DNA of 64,000 nucleotides from CAYTGM01 sp964437365 (GCA_964437365.1 CAYTGM010000015.1:1-64000), one strand, 5' to 3'; positions 26,046 through 36,154 are shown, counted from the first letter of the stretch. Translations and numbers: made by a program. The notes: generated by a model not told the origin, from the sequence alone.

Positions 26046-29000
26046 CTATTTCTTTTGCCCACCTGTTTTTTCGGAAATCCTCTGAATTACGTAATACATG
26101 ACGGGTATCCCCAATACACTCAAAAGTGTTGAAAGCAACATTCCACCGAAGACGGTAGTTCCGATCACTTTCTGACTCTCTGAACCTGCTCCCGATGCAA
26201 TCAAGAGAGGAATCACACCGAGTATAAAAGAAAAAGCTGTCATTAAAACGGCTCTAAACCTTAACCTTGCAGCCTCCAGGGCTGCATCTCTGATCGACAT
26301 TCCTTTCTCGTGCTGTTCTTTCGCAAACTCAACGATCAGGATAGAGGTCTTTGTTGCCAAACCAATCAACAGGACAATTCCTACTTTAGTATAGACATTA
26401 TTTGTCATATCTCTCGCCATGACCAGCGCCACGGCACCCAGTAGCGCAGCTGGAACAGATAATACGACAGCCAGAGGAACGGACCAGCTTTCATATTGAG
26501 CAGCAAGCACAAGATAAACGAAGATGATCGACAGAGCAAAAATAATCCCCAGTCCAGCACCAGAAAGTTTTTCCTGCAATGAAAGCTCTGTCCACTGGTA
26601 TCCCATGGTATTGGGAAGCACAGCTGCCATCATGTTCTCAACGATTTGCATCCCATCACCGCTGGAATATCCATCCGCAGGCGCTCCAATAAGTTTTATA
26701 GACGGGTAATTATTATATCGCGTTACATTTGTTGGACCAAATGTATCTGTCACTTCAGCGAACGAAGCAAAAGGGATCGTCTCTCCGTTTCTATTGCGTA
26801 CCCTCAACGCGAGAATGTCCTGAGGTTCGTTCCTGAATTGTCCTTCCGCTTGAGCCTTTACCTTATAGTTTCTTGCAAACAAGGTAAAGTCATTGACGTA
26901 ACTGGACCCCATTGAAGCAGACAACGTTCCGTATACGTCGGACAATGACAGACCTTTACTTTTGACCTGATCTCGGTTTATATCGATGAACAACTGAGGA
27001 ACATTTGACCTGAAAGTCGTTCTCATGCTGGCGATTCCGGATTGAGCCTGAGCCGTTTGGATCACATCCTGTACGGTAGCACTCAATGCCTCGGTCCCTA
27101 CGCCTGCTTTGTCCTGGACTTCAAGAAGCAATCCTCCGCTGACGCCCACTCCAGGAAGCGACGGTGGTGTCAGGGCAAAGGTTTGGCCCTTCTTGAATTC
27201 AGAGAATTTCCTGTTCATGACTCCCATGATAGACTGCCATTGTGTTTCCTGAGTAGTGCGATCTTCCCAGTCTTCGAAAACAACAACAGCAAATCCTGAA
27301 TTCGTTCCTGCCGATCCATCAAGGATAGAGTAACCAGTAACAGAGAGGTAATCCTCGACACCTGGTATATCAGTAAGAACGCTGGAAACCTGGCCAAGAA
27401 ATTCGTCTGTCCGCTCTAGAGAGCTCGCATCAGGAAGGGAGACATTAACAAGGGAGTATCCTTCATCTTCTTGCGGGACGAATGAGCTCGGCAATTGTCT
27501 GAACCCAAGATAGGCAAGAATGGTCAAACCAATAAAGACAAGCACGACTAGAAACGACATTCTGAGGAGAAGAGATACGCAATTGCTGTATACACCAGTG
27601 ACTTTCTCAAGTCCCTTATTAAAGAGTCCCAATGGGCCACCCGGGGTCTGCTTTCCTGACTTCAATAAGACTCCACATAACGCTGGAGACAAACTCAAAG
27701 CGTTGATTGAACTGAAGATTGTAGCGATGGAGATTGTTACAGCGAACTGGCGAAACAGGGTTCCGGTGATCCCACCCATGAAGGCGGTCGGAACGAAGAC
27801 AGCCAGAAGCACCAGCGTTGTTGCAATCACTGGAGCGATGACTTCCTTGATTGACTTATCAGCTGCTTCTTTCGGTGACATTCCCTCTTCGAGATAGCGT
27901 GTTGTATTCTCAACAACCACTATCGCATCATCAACGACGATGCCAATGACCAGAACCAACCCGAAGAGACTGAACTGGTTAATGGAAAATCCGAGTACCT
28001 TAATAAATATGAAGGTTCCAATGAGGGAGACAGGTATTGTGACTGATGGGATGATGGTCGCTCGGAAATTCTGCAAGAAAATATAGACGGTCAAGACAAC
28101 AAGAAGAAGCGTCATGAGGAGGGTCGTGATAACTTCTTTAATGGACGCGAGAATCACGGTCTGTACTTCATAGGTAACCTTGTATTCAAGATCATCGGGA
28201 AAACCGGCCGAAAGCTCTTCCAGTTTTCGGTTTATGCCCTGGCAAACACTAACAGCATTCTCACCGGGAACCTGGTAGATGGCTAGAACTGAAGCGGCAG
28301 CCCCATTAAACTTTGCTTTGAAATTATAGGTACTTGAGCCAAGTTCAACGCGGGCGATATCTTTCAACCGCAAGAACTTACCCTCTACATCCCTCACAAT
28401 GATGTCTTCAAACTCTTCAACTGTGACAAGACGCCCCTTTGTATTCAGGATATACTCGAAAGCTTGAGGTTCGGGCTGTGGCTGCTCCCCAATCTTACCA
28501 GCGGCGACCTGGACATTCTGCTCACGTATAGCAGCCAGCACTTCTGGAGTTCCAATCTGGGCTGCTTCCATCCGTGCACGATCCAGCCAGACTCTCATAC
28601 TGTATTCACCCACCCCGAAGGACTGAACCTCACCGACTCCCTTTACTCTGGCAATTTCATCTCTGATTCTTAGGTTCACGTAATTGCTGAGAAACAATTC
28701 ATCATAAGTACCATCTGGAGAATAGACAGCCACGAAAGCAGAGGTATCAGTAGATCGTTTCTTGACTGACACACCTAGTCGACGTACTTCCTCCGGCAGT
28801 CCAGGTTCGGCAAGTGCCACGCGATTCTGAACAAGTACATTGGCCGTATCAAGATCGGTCCCTTGCTCAAACACGACTGAGATACGCACCCGGCCATCGC
28901 TCGAGCTTGTACTCTTCATGTAAAGCATATTCTCGACCCCATTGATTTCCCGCTCAAGTGGCGCGGCCACCGTCTCAGAAATTGTCTGTGCATCTGCACC

Positions 29001-29177
29001 AGGATATGACGCAGAAACACTGATGGAAGGGGGAGAAATTTCAGGGTAGCGGTTGATGGGTATAGTTGGTAGAGCAACCAGTCCAGCAATCACAACGACA
29101 ATAGATATGACAGCTGCGAAAATGGGTCGCCTGACAAAGAAATAACTGGGAACGTAAGGTTCTTTCATAGAGATCAC
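26046..29177 (-). CDS. RND efflux pump inner-membrane subunit (HAE1/AcrB family)
   Basis: The 1043-residue proton-driven transporter has the full RND length and layout: N-terminal helix (SYFFVRRPIFAAVISIVVVI), large periplasmic loop, helices 2-6, second loop, helices 8-12. SASYPGADAQTISETVAAPL and INGVENMLYMKSTSS are hydrophobe/amphiphile efflux-1 signatures. The paired Asp in helix 4 that relay protons are present in GLVLVIGIVVDDAIVVVEN. GTG 29177 overlaps the adaptor stop (GTGA) and has GAGGAA just upstream; an ATG lies 9 bases further in. It would pump drugs or other amphiphiles with the adaptor encoded upstream. No TolC-like outer-membrane gene is in the window. Confidence 0.95.
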   Translation of the reverse strand: MISMKEPYVPSYFFVRRPIFAAVISIVVVIAGLVALPTIPINRYPEISPPSISVSASYPGADAQTISETVAAPLEREINGVENMLYMKSTSSSDGRVRISVVFEQGTDLDTANVLVQNRVALAEPGLPEEVRRLGVSVKKRSTDTSAFVAVYSPDGTYDELFLSNYVNLRIRDEIARVKGVGEVQSFGVGEYSMRVWLDRARMEAAQIGTPEVLAAIREQNVQVAAGKIGEQPQPEPQAFEYILNTKGRLVTVEEFEDIIVRDVEGKFLRLKDIARVELGSSTYNFKAKFNGAAASVLAIYQVPGENAVSVCQGINRKLEELSAGFPDDLEYKVTYEVQTVILASIKEVITTLLMTLLLVVLTVYIFLQNFRATIIPSVTIPVSLIGTFIFIKVLGFSINQFSLFGLVLVIGIVVDDAIVVVENTTRYLEEGMSPKEAADKSIKEVIAPVIATTLVLLAVFVPTAFMGGITGTLFRQFAVTISIATIFSSINALSLSPALCGVLLKSGKQTPGGPLGLFNKGLEKVTGVYSNCVSLLLRMSFLVVLVFIGLTILAYLGFRQLPSSFVPQEDEGYSLVNVSLPDASSLERTDEFLGQVSSVLTDIPGVEDYLSVTGYSILDGSAGTNSGFAVVVFEDWEDRTTQETQWQSIMGVMNRKFSEFKKGQTFALTPPSLPGVGVSGGLLLEVQDKAGVGTEALSATVQDVIQTAQAQSGIASMRTTFRSNVPQLFIDINRDQVKSKGLSLSDVYGTLSASMGSSYVNDFTLFARNYKVKAQAEGQFRNEPQDILALRVRNRNGETIPFASFAEVTDTFGPTNVTRYNNYPSIKLIGAPADGYSSGDGMQIVENMMAAVLPNTMGYQWTELSLQEKLSGAGLGIIFALSIIFVYLVLAAQYESWSVPLAVVLSVPAALLGAVALVMARDMTNNVYTKVGIVLLIGLATKTSILIVEFAKEQHEKGMSIRDAALEAARLRFRAVLMTAFSFILGVIPLLIASGAGSESQKVIGTTVFGGMLLSTLLSVLGIPVMYYVIQRISEKTGGQKK

Positions 29178-30370
29178 TGTTCCTCAGTTTCGGTCTGAGT
29201 TTGCTCGGGTTGAGACTGAGGAGTGGGTTCTTTGGGTGATGAGGCTGCAACCTTTGAAGGATTCACCTTAATCCCTGGCCTTGCCCTCAGCAGCCCTGAA
29301 ACGATGATCTGATCCTCTTCTGTAAGTCCACTTTCTACTATACGTTCCTCTCCGGAAAGAGGCCCAGTCACTATATACTTCTGGGAAACCACATTGTCTT
29401 GACCAATCGTCAAAACGTATTTCCCCTGCATGTCACTGCTGATAGATGTTTCAGGTATCACAAGAACATCATTGTATTCTATAGGATAGAGTAAATCAAT
29501 ATACAGACCTGGGATGAGATTGAGGTTTGGGTTAGGAAAAACGGCTCGGCATGTAATCGTCCCTGTTTGCGAATCAAGTATGTTTTCAGCATAAGCAATC
29601 TCACCCTCTTCTTCGTATATATCTCCATTAGCCAGCTTGATCTTCACTGGCGGAAGGTTTCTTTCCTCAAAGGGCTTCGACCTGTTTCCCAGAACATCGA
29701 TAATCTCACGCTCACTCACGGTAATCGTCGCATAGAGTGGGTCCTGACTGACGATACTGACAAGCAGTGTTCCATTCTGTACAAGATTCCCTACAGATAA
29801 AGTACTTGCATTGGCTTTTCCTGGCAGCGGCGCATAGACCTTTGTATAGCTGAGGTTGAGCTCGGCCGACTCTAAAGCTGCTTCTGCCTCCAGCTTATTT
29901 GCAGTCGCAACTTCCAGCTCAGCTTTCCTTTGGAGTACCTCCAACTCTGAGATTGCCTGAGCTTCAAACAGCTCTTCGTTTCTTTCAAAAGTAGTCTTCG
30001 CGAGAGCAACTTGAGCTTCTGCCTGTCTCATCCGCGCTTTGGCGGCATTCACTTGAGCAATGTAGGGTTCGGGTTCGATCGTAAAGAGCAGATCACCTTT
30101 CTCAACGAACTGACCACTTTCAAACTCAATGCTATTTAAAAAACCTTGGACTCGGGCGCGAACATCAACTTCATCGAAGGCTTCAAGTGTACCGACGTAT
30201 TCAGATTGAATGACGATATCACGACGAAAAGGACTAGAAACATCTACCTCGGGTGGTGGTGGAGGCTGAAATTCATTCCTGGGGTTACATGAAAGAATCA
30301 GCAAAAGGAGAGTGAGTGGACCACTCCATTTCAAGAATCCAAGTCGTCCTTGCGAACTAAGTTTACTCAT
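29174..30370 (-). CDS. RND efflux periplasmic adaptor (AcrA-like lipoprotein)
   Basis: The membrane fusion protein of about 398 residues has a signal ending LLLLILSC, a lipobox that anchors it to the inner membrane. It continues with a Pro-rich linker, a lipoyl half (VRARVQGFLNSIEFESGQFV), an alpha-helical hairpin (AAKARMRQAEAQVALAKTTF and ELEVLQRKAELEVATANKLE), the second lipoyl half and beta-barrel/membrane-proximal domains. ATG 30370 is chosen because it places the signal at the N-terminus; the frame is open to 30445. It is translationally coupled with the pump gene downstream. The C-terminal tail is Pro/Gln/Glu-rich. Confidence 0.92.
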   Translation of the reverse strand: MSKLSSQGRLGFLKWSGPLTLLLLILSCNPRNEFQPPPPPEVDVSSPFRRDIVIQSEYVGTLEAFDEVDVRARVQGFLNSIEFESGQFVEKGDLLFTIEPEPYIAQVNAAKARMRQAEAQVALAKTTFERNEELFEAQAISELEVLQRKAELEVATANKLEAEAALESAELNLSYTKVYAPLPGKANASTLSVGNLVQNGTLLVSIVSQDPLYATITVSEREIIDVLGNRSKPFEERNLPPVKIKLANGDIYEEEGEIAYAENILDSQTGTITCRAVFPNPNLNLIPGLYIDLLYPIEYNDVLVIPETSISSDMQGKYVLTIGQDNVVSQKYIVTGPLSGEERIVESGLTEEDQIIVSGLLRARPGIKVNPSKVAASSPKEPTPQSQPEQTQTETEEQ

Positions 30371-30541
30371 AGGTTTGCCTGTTGAGGTAACAAGATGACT
30401 CCCCCACCGAAAACTTCCCCCTGATAACAGGAGATCAAATCGCAAATAAGTTTCGAGGTCAAGTGAACACCCCCCAGCCGATTTGTCTAAGGGGTGATCA
30501 TCAATGATTGTTTATGTAGTGTCAGGAAGCTGACAGGGGAA

Positions 30542-31141
30542 TTAATCCTGGTCGAGAGCAACGTTCCAATAGGCAGCATCGACAAACTTTTGCCAGATGG
30601 GACGGGCAGGATCCTTCAGCGTATTTCTGAGCGTAGCAAGCCAGTGAGGACGCTTCGGTTCTCTTAGTAGCTTCATACCGCAGTCCTTCAGTGAGTAACT
30701 GCCCTTTTTCGTGTTACACTTCTGACAAGCCAGAACCACGTTCTCCCAAGTCGACTTACCACCTTTGCTTTTTGGTATAATATGATCGATGGTAAGTTCT
30801 TCTTTGTGCGGGCGGATGCCACAGTACTGGCAGGTATAGTGGTCACGCATATAAATGTTTCGCCGGTTGAACTTGACTGTTCGAGGAGGCATCCTCGAAA
30901 AACCGGTCAAGAGAATCACATCAGGTACCAGTAGCCTGAAAGAGGGCGTATGGATAAATCTGTTGTCATTCTGTTCAACAGCCTGGGAAAGCTCTCGCCA
31001 TGACTGGAAATCGTGAATCTGATAATCATCACCGATCACACGTGCGTAGTCCTGACACAGGAGTGTCAGTGCGCGTTTGACACTACAAACGTGAACAGCA
31101 ATCCAGTTTCGGTTTAGAACGAGTACGCCTTGCGACAACAT
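30542..31141 (-). CDS. HNH endonuclease family protein
   Basis: The 199-residue protein has an HNH core at about residues 100-150: CQYCGIRPHKEELTIDHIIP (first Cys pair plus catalytic Asp-His), then GKSTWENVVLACQKCNTKKG with the Asn and second Cys pair. Cys-x2-C knuckles bind zinc. The N-terminal LVLNRNWIAVHVCSVKRALTL segment is typical of a widespread chromosomal HNH family with AIxLL-type helices, whose cellular role is not settled. It is not linked to a restriction methylase or mobile element here. An 8-bp hairpin lies 23-47 bases upstream of the start. Confidence 0.88.
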   Translation of the reverse strand: MLSQGVLVLNRNWIAVHVCSVKRALTLLCQDYARVIGDDYQIHDFQSWRELSQAVEQNDNRFIHTPSFRLLVPDVILLTGFSRMPPRTVKFNRRNIYMRDHYTCQYCGIRPHKEELTIDHIIPKSKGGKSTWENVVLACQKCNTKKGSYSLKDCGMKLLREPKRPHWLATLRNTLKDPARPIWQKFVDAAYWNVALDQD

Positions 31142-31398
31142 GAGAAGATTATTCCGGTCAGTTAGCTTTCTTACCTGTCGAGAAAGCTGATTTACAGTTC
31201 ACAAACGAGAACTGGGATTTTGAATGATAACTGTCTGAGAAATGTTCTTTGTGTCCAGTGAAAATTGTAAGACAGACAGAAAACTTCTGAATAACTGCCT
31301 GAAACAGCCTGTTTTTTCACACTTCTTTCTTTAGCATGGCAGAAAAGTTGTCCCCTGGTATCGCTTTTTTTCGCACAGCTTTGCTGATTGATTGAACG
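31142..31398. other. Intergenic region between HNH and CLCA-like genes
   Basis: It holds the upstream region of the HNH gene and the downstream region of the CLCA-like gene, both on the minus strand. AGCTTTCT (31164-31171) pairs with AGAAAGCT (31181-31188) in the HNH leader. No gene and no convincing terminator are seen. Confidence 0.45.
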
Positions 31399-34300
31399 TT
31401 ACAGCCCCCCTGTCAGAGGAAACGAGTCGACCTTTAATCCTTTCAAGAAAACACCAAAATCAGGATTCGGGGCAAGATCAGGTACGTAAAGATAGTCGAA
31501 CGCCACCAGAAGTTTCTCTGAGTCAACCTCTGGTGGAGCGAAGTAATAAACCTGGTAAACCTCATCCAATCCTGCGCGGGGAAGTCGAGAGTTCTCGTTA
31601 ATCGACTCGATGTTCACATAAGCACTGGTCTTCAGTGAGGTATCATTCACTCGTAAACGAAAAGTTGGGAGATCAACGGCATTTCCTCCGAAAGCACTGG
31701 AGCCTATGGTAAAGGTAAGCCGGTACAGACGCCCGCCCTCAAGCATGACGGCTCGTTCATCATTTGGGCTCGACCAGAAACCAAAGTTAACCGCGTCCGG
31801 GTTTCGAAAATCACCAAAAATCTCAAGGCCGAGCTCCTGAGAGTTTTGAAAAATAGGATCGACCAGTGCGCCTCCCGTTCCTTCGGACGTCCACCCGTGG
31901 GTCTGCCCATCCAGAAAACTAATCTCCTGCTCAACCCGGGCCTGTTCCAGAAAATTATTACCCAATGACTCTACCGAGAGAACATCAAGTCCCATGAGTG
32001 CATCTCGAGAATTATCTGATAGGAAGTTCAGAATATCAAAGTCCAACCTGAAATCTGTCTCATTGCCTGGAATCCGATAATAGTGATCCATCACCGTGCC
32101 GTTCACTCCTGGTGAAAGGTTTCCATCCTGTGTAGAAGTAATAATGGAAAGATCAGACCTTGAAAATGAGGCTGAAGAGGAGCGAAGTCTGACTGTTGGT
32201 GCCCGTGAAGGATCTGGAAGATCACTCCGAAGAACTGTACGTACTCTGTATAGATCGCTACTGCTGTTATTTCCCATGATTGGAACCGCGTTGGAATTCT
32301 CCAGGTAATCAATGGTCATCATCGGAGATTCCCAGAAAGAGAACGTTCCCTGGTTGTCCTGGGTCTGGATAACAATCTGTCCCCCGGCCACCTGGGAAAA
32401 TGAAGGAGTAAAGACGCTAGGACTCAGATGAAACCAATCCGAATCGCCATCCTCAAAATCAAAACTGATCAGCCGAGAACCTGTTTCATTGATCATCGCA
32501 GGTCCAATTGACAGGAAGAACTCTGCTTCTGTTGCGGTGAGATTAGTAATGTCTATTCGGTGCTCTGCCAGTGTTTCGAAGGTCACTGGAATACTTGGTG
32601 CCAGTCTTCCTTCTTCCTTGAGTTCCACATCTACGGGAGTAATCGCAGGCCTGTCTATCTCCAGGTTTGTTATGCTGACCCTTAAGACACAGGGATTTAA
32701 AGCACCATGTAGCCTCAGAAAAGTCATCTCGTTAATATTCAACTGGTCAAAGGTATAGCTGACTGTTTCACCTGGTGCCAAGGGTCCTATAGGCACATTC
32801 ATTTCACCAGAGGCCAACTCGCGAACAATACCTTCATCACCATAATCTACCGGCGTCACTGTAGCCGTCACGATATCAGGTACCGGAGAAGGGGTCGGTG
32901 ACGGTGTGGGAGTTGGCGAAGGCGTTGGCGATGGAGAAGGTGTTGGCGACGGAGAAGGTGGCGGATTCGGAGTCGGAGGAGGTGGCATTGTCCCTGCAGG
33001 AGTAGGTGACGCCGTTGGGGTTGGAGTTGGGGTGGGAGAAGGTGTTGGAGATGGAGAGGGTGTGATCGTTCCGATATCTGGTTCGATGGTCGGTGAAGGC
33101 GTGACAGTAGGTGTAACCCCAGATGCGGCATCATCAGGAATGATCGTTGGTGTTGGTGTATATACTGGCATTTTCTGGCTTCTGCTGCTACCACCAACGG
33201 TCACAGAGAGTGTCGTCGTTCGCTGAAAGTCTTCGCCCAGCAAGGACTCAACGATCACAGGAGATTCTTCCTGGACGCCCGAACCAAACTGATCAGAAAC
33301 AGGAAGCTTTGCTGCTTCGAGGTCGGGGTTCGTAGCTCGTATCGCTATCTGATATTCTCCTGGTTCTTCAGCCACGAAACTTCCTTGATAAACTCCACCG
33401 GATGAAGAATAGAAGGGTGAGTTGATTCCTTCCTGTAAAGTGATAGAAAGCAATTCACCGTCAGGTTGCCTCACCGTCGCGACAACAGTTGCATTCTCAA
33501 TAGGCTTATCCTGTTCAACGCGTGCTGTGAAGTTAATACGATCACCTGGCAGGTACCCACGGTCGCTTTCCGAGAGATTTGATTCAAGAGTATATGTTGC
33601 AAGGTCTATATCACTGACAAAAACTCCGTAACGAATCTCTGCTTCTTCTTGATTATTGTATATTTCAAAACTCCAGGTCCCGACTTCAGGATTCTCGACC
33701 TCATAAATACAGGTCATGCTTGTTGTTGTTTCAAAGCAATCCTTTGCTGTCACCTCAAGACCCATGGGGTCTAACAGCTCCGGAACAACTTCTCCACCAG
33801 ACCTTTCAATGGAGTAAGTCACAGTCATCGCCCGGATCGTACTGTCTATAATGAAGTCGTTCCGCAAGGTACCTGAGGTTGGGATTGAGTCACTGAGGAT
33901 TTCTACGAAGTTGCTGGTGCCGATCGCACCATTCGCCTCAAGAAAAGCGTTCCGAATAATTTCTGGATCAACAGGGGAAATAAAGGCCTGTCCACCGGTT
34001 GCATTGGCAATAGACGTCATCGTATCAACATCCGCACCGTCTCCATAAATAAACGAGAAGATGCGAACGTTTTCCTGCTGGTAGGGGGCGACAAGATCAT
34101 TCGGATCGGTCGAACTGACGCCATCAGACAACAGGAAGACAGCGCGCGTGGGACTCAACGAATTGGCGAAAAACTCTCCTAAGGCAGCGAACCCTGCCTC
34201 CGTGATATCCGTTCCTCCCCCAGCCCCTAGACCGTCTATCGCCTCCAACAAGGCATCTCGATCATTTTGAGTCACAATTTCTGAAAGGGGAACGAGAAGC

Positions 34301-35430
34301 TCAGGTGAAGAATTGAAGGAAATGAGACCGATGCGGCGTGTACCAGGCTGAACAAGATTAACCAATTCTTTTGCAGCAATCTTAACAAAATCCAATTTCT
34401 CTCCAAACATACTTCCAGACACATCAAGAACCAGCATCAGGTCTGCATTTGAATCCCTTAACCAGAGGAACTTCAAATACTCTCTGGAATTGCCTGGTAG
34501 ATCGGCATTCAGTCCACTATTGATGAGAGCACTCTTCAGGACAAGTTCAGGATACTCAGCGCGCGGAAAACGTGAGGACCGTAATGCATAGAGCGGATCT
34601 TCCGACCTGTCAGAAGCAAGAACACTCCTTCCACCTTTATGATAATATCGATACTGCTTTGAAGATACACCCCACCTGTACTGTGTATTACCAGCAAGGT
34701 CCAGAAATCTTGGATCGTCTGTGTCGGCGGGAAGACTTGGATCTGACATCAGTGAATACAAGGGAGCAGTATCGAGAGGAAGAGAATCGTATATACTTTT
34801 AATTCTCTCACCGACTGGCGCTGCTTCATCTAAAACCCCATAAGCATAATGCATCCACTCATGAGCAAGCAGATAACCACCAAGCTCTGGGGTGTCCAGC
34901 ACATTGACAGGAGTGCTGAACTCAAGGTTGTCATAGAAATAGACACGCCCTGACTTTCCGATCCATGGACCTTCCACGTTCTGACCTAACCGACCAGATA
35001 GTGTGGAACTTGGCCACCCTGAGTTTCCCCAGATTATGTCTGAGGCCTGGGACCCCTTTCCTTCCACAATAAACGCAACAGTCCCGATATAATGAGTACC
35101 ACCTGTCGCCTCGTAGACAGAATCTGCGAAGTATTCGACAACACGTTCGTAGCGAGCCTGCTCTTCCTCCGTTTCCGGATAAATGCCTGACTCGTTGGTT
35201 AGAGTAATGGCGACATTGAAGATCCTGAAATAATCCGGTTCTTCGACGACCCCTCGAGTGACCCCATCAACATTGGTTCTCAAGTAGTCGATTGCAATTC
35301 TGTCGAGCCCTTGAGCACTGGATACGCTCCCGAGCAAAATGAACAGGCTGACAAAGACCCCTGAGCAAAAGGATGCCTTTTGCTTAAGTGACAAATAATA
35401 AGACGTATGCTGTGTTTGAGTGTTCCCCAT
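31399..35430 (-). CDS. CLCA-like secreted metalloprotease with VWA domain
   Basis: The 1343-residue protein has a signal peptide (about 1-39) preceded by a strong ribosome site (GGAGAGGA). Residues about 45-320 resemble the N-terminal protease domain of animal CLCA proteins. HEWMHYAYGVLDE (190-202) fits the CLCA zinc motif HExxHxxxGxxDE exactly. A von Willebrand A domain follows (about 328-520) with a complete MIDAS: DVSGS (336-340), Thr407 in GGTDIT, and Asp436 in LLSDG. Next come a beta-sandwich, an Ig-like domain (about 640-720) and a Pro/Ser/Thr-rich linker (about 755-880, SPTPSPSPTPSPTP). The C-terminal part carries two jelly-roll-like repeats (SFDFEDGDSDWF, SFLDGQTHGW). This order (protease, VWA, beta domains) is that of CLCA. 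Cell-surface proteolysis or adhesion is inferred. Confidence 0.85.
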   Translation of the reverse strand: MGNTQTQHTSYYLSLKQKASFCSGVFVSLFILLGSVSSAQGLDRIAIDYLRTNVDGVTRGVVEEPDYFRIFNVAITLTNESGIYPETEEEQARYERVVEYFADSVYEATGGTHYIGTVAFIVEGKGSQASDIIWGNSGWPSSTLSGRLGQNVEGPWIGKSGRVYFYDNLEFSTPVNVLDTPELGGYLLAHEWMHYAYGVLDEAAPVGERIKSIYDSLPLDTAPLYSLMSDPSLPADTDDPRFLDLAGNTQYRWGVSSKQYRYYHKGGRSVLASDRSEDPLYALRSSRFPRAEYPELVLKSALINSGLNADLPGNSREYLKFLWLRDSNADLMLVLDVSGSMFGEKLDFVKIAAKELVNLVQPGTRRIGLISFNSSPELLVPLSEIVTQNDRDALLEAIDGLGAGGGTDITEAGFAALGEFFANSLSPTRAVFLLSDGVSSTDPNDLVAPYQQENVRIFSFIYGDGADVDTMTSIANATGGQAFISPVDPEIIRNAFLEANGAIGTSNFVEILSDSIPTSGTLRNDFIIDSTIRAMTVTYSIERSGGEVVPELLDPMGLEVTAKDCFETTTSMTCIYEVENPEVGTWSFEIYNNQEEAEIRYGVFVSDIDLATYTLESNLSESDRGYLPGDRINFTARVEQDKPIENATVVATVRQPDGELLSITLQEGINSPFYSSSGGVYQGSFVAEEPGEYQIAIRATNPDLEAAKLPVSDQFGSGVQEESPVIVESLLGEDFQRTTTLSVTVGGSSRSQKMPVYTPTPTIIPDDAASGVTPTVTPSPTIEPDIGTITPSPSPTPSPTPTPTPTASPTPAGTMPPPPTPNPPPSPSPTPSPSPTPSPTPTPSPTPSPVPDIVTATVTPVDYGDEGIVRELASGEMNVPIGPLAPGETVSYTFDQLNINEMTFLRLHGALNPCVLRVSITNLEIDRPAITPVDVELKEEGRLAPSIPVTFETLAEHRIDITNLTATEAEFFLSIGPAMINETGSRLISFDFEDGDSDWFHLSPSVFTPSFSQVAGGQIVIQTQDNQGTFSFWESPMMTIDYLENSNAVPIMGNNSSSDLYRVRTVLRSDLPDPSRAPTVRLRSSSASFSRSDLSIITSTQDGNLSPGVNGTVMDHYYRIPGNETDFRLDFDILNFLSDNSRDALMGLDVLSVESLGNNFLEQARVEQEISFLDGQTHGWTSEGTGGALVDPIFQNSQELGLEIFGDFRNPDAVNFGFWSSPNDERAVMLEGGRLYRLTFTIGSSAFGGNAVDLPTFRLRVNDTSLKTSAYVNIESINENSRLPRAGLDEVYQVYYFAPPEVDSEKLLVAFDYLYVPDLAPNPDFGVFLKGLKVDSFPLTGGL

Positions 35431-35622
35431 GAGTTCCTCTCCTTCTCCTCATCTGCTCAACACAACTATTAAAGCTTATGGCAGGTCTCGAATCAAGACT
35501 TTTTCGGAAAACTAGCTCGTAGTCGTTGACAGGCGCCAGCCGGTTATCGTTGTCGGCCTCTAGAAAGAACTGAATGTCCGAGGGATGTGGCACACCCTAG
35601 TGCTTCTCAAAAGTATCGAATG

Positions 35623-35844
35623 TACCGCTGCAGCGGTTAGAGGTAATAGCCCATAATTGGCGCGAACAGGGCCTAGTATGGGTCAGGTAAGTTATATAAA
35701 AGAACCCCGGCAGGGGTTCGACATCACGTGTTTGTTCTTTTGTCCAACCCCTGCCGGGGTTGTTATTCATTCTACACATAACCCACAGTAGCCTTCGCGC
35801 TGCTCGGCAACTGTGGGCTATGCCCTCTAACCGCTGCCGCGGTA
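35623..35844. repeat. Long inverted repeat, family A copy 1
   Basis: Each arm of about 105 bases reads, from the outside inwards: TACCGCTGCAGCGGTTAGAG, then a hairpin starting ATAGCCC, then AACCCCGGCAGGGGTTCGAC. The right arm (read in reverse complement) starts TACCGCGGCAGCGGTTAGAG and contains AACCCCGGCAGGGGTTGGAC. Every sub-block is itself a palindrome, so the element is nested. Confidence 0.9.
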
Positions 35845-35890
35845 TGGGTTGCCGAAGATTTGGGATGAAAGGATGAATGGTTTTTGTCAA

Positions 35891-36154
35891 TGGCCCCAGA
35901 GGGACCAAAGCGAGTTGCCCGGGGTAAGCGCGATGCGCGCAGCCCCGGGTTGGAATGAAAATTAAGTACCGCTCCAGAGGAGCGGAAGAATAGCCAGCGG
36001 ATCTTGACCTCTTCACAAGAATACAGGCTTGATAGTTTTAGACCTCTTTCTGTCACCCCTCTGGGGCGAGAGAACTTTCTTTAACTTTTCTTTTCCCGGG
36101 GCTGCATGCTGACGCCTTCACCCCGGGCTACTCGCTTCGGTTCCGCTGGAACCA
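35891..36154. repeat. Long inverted repeat, family B
   Basis: The left arm has CAGAGGGACCAAAGCGAGT, GCCCGGGG, GCAGCCCCGGG and CCGCTCCAGAGGAGCGG in that order. The reverse complement of the right arm has CAGCGGAACCGAAGCGAGT, GCCCGGGG, GCAGCCCCGGG and CGCCCCAGAGGGG. The same nested-hairpin design as family A appears with unrelated sequence. Confidence 0.87.

Noticed and set aside
30542..31141. HNH protein as part of a mobile element, retron or restriction system
   Set aside because: No methylase, reverse transcriptase, integrase or terminal repeats are adjacent; the family is a common chromosomal one.
32906..33226. Plus-strand frame rich in Val/Gly/Glu (GVGEGVGDGEG)
   Set aside because: It is the antisense of the Pro/Ser/Thr-rich linker of the CLCA-like gene; the low-complexity composition explains the open frame.
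35597..36056. Minus-strand frames inside the palindromic island
   Set aside because: They translate through inverted repeats on both sides and change frame with each repeat block; not genes.
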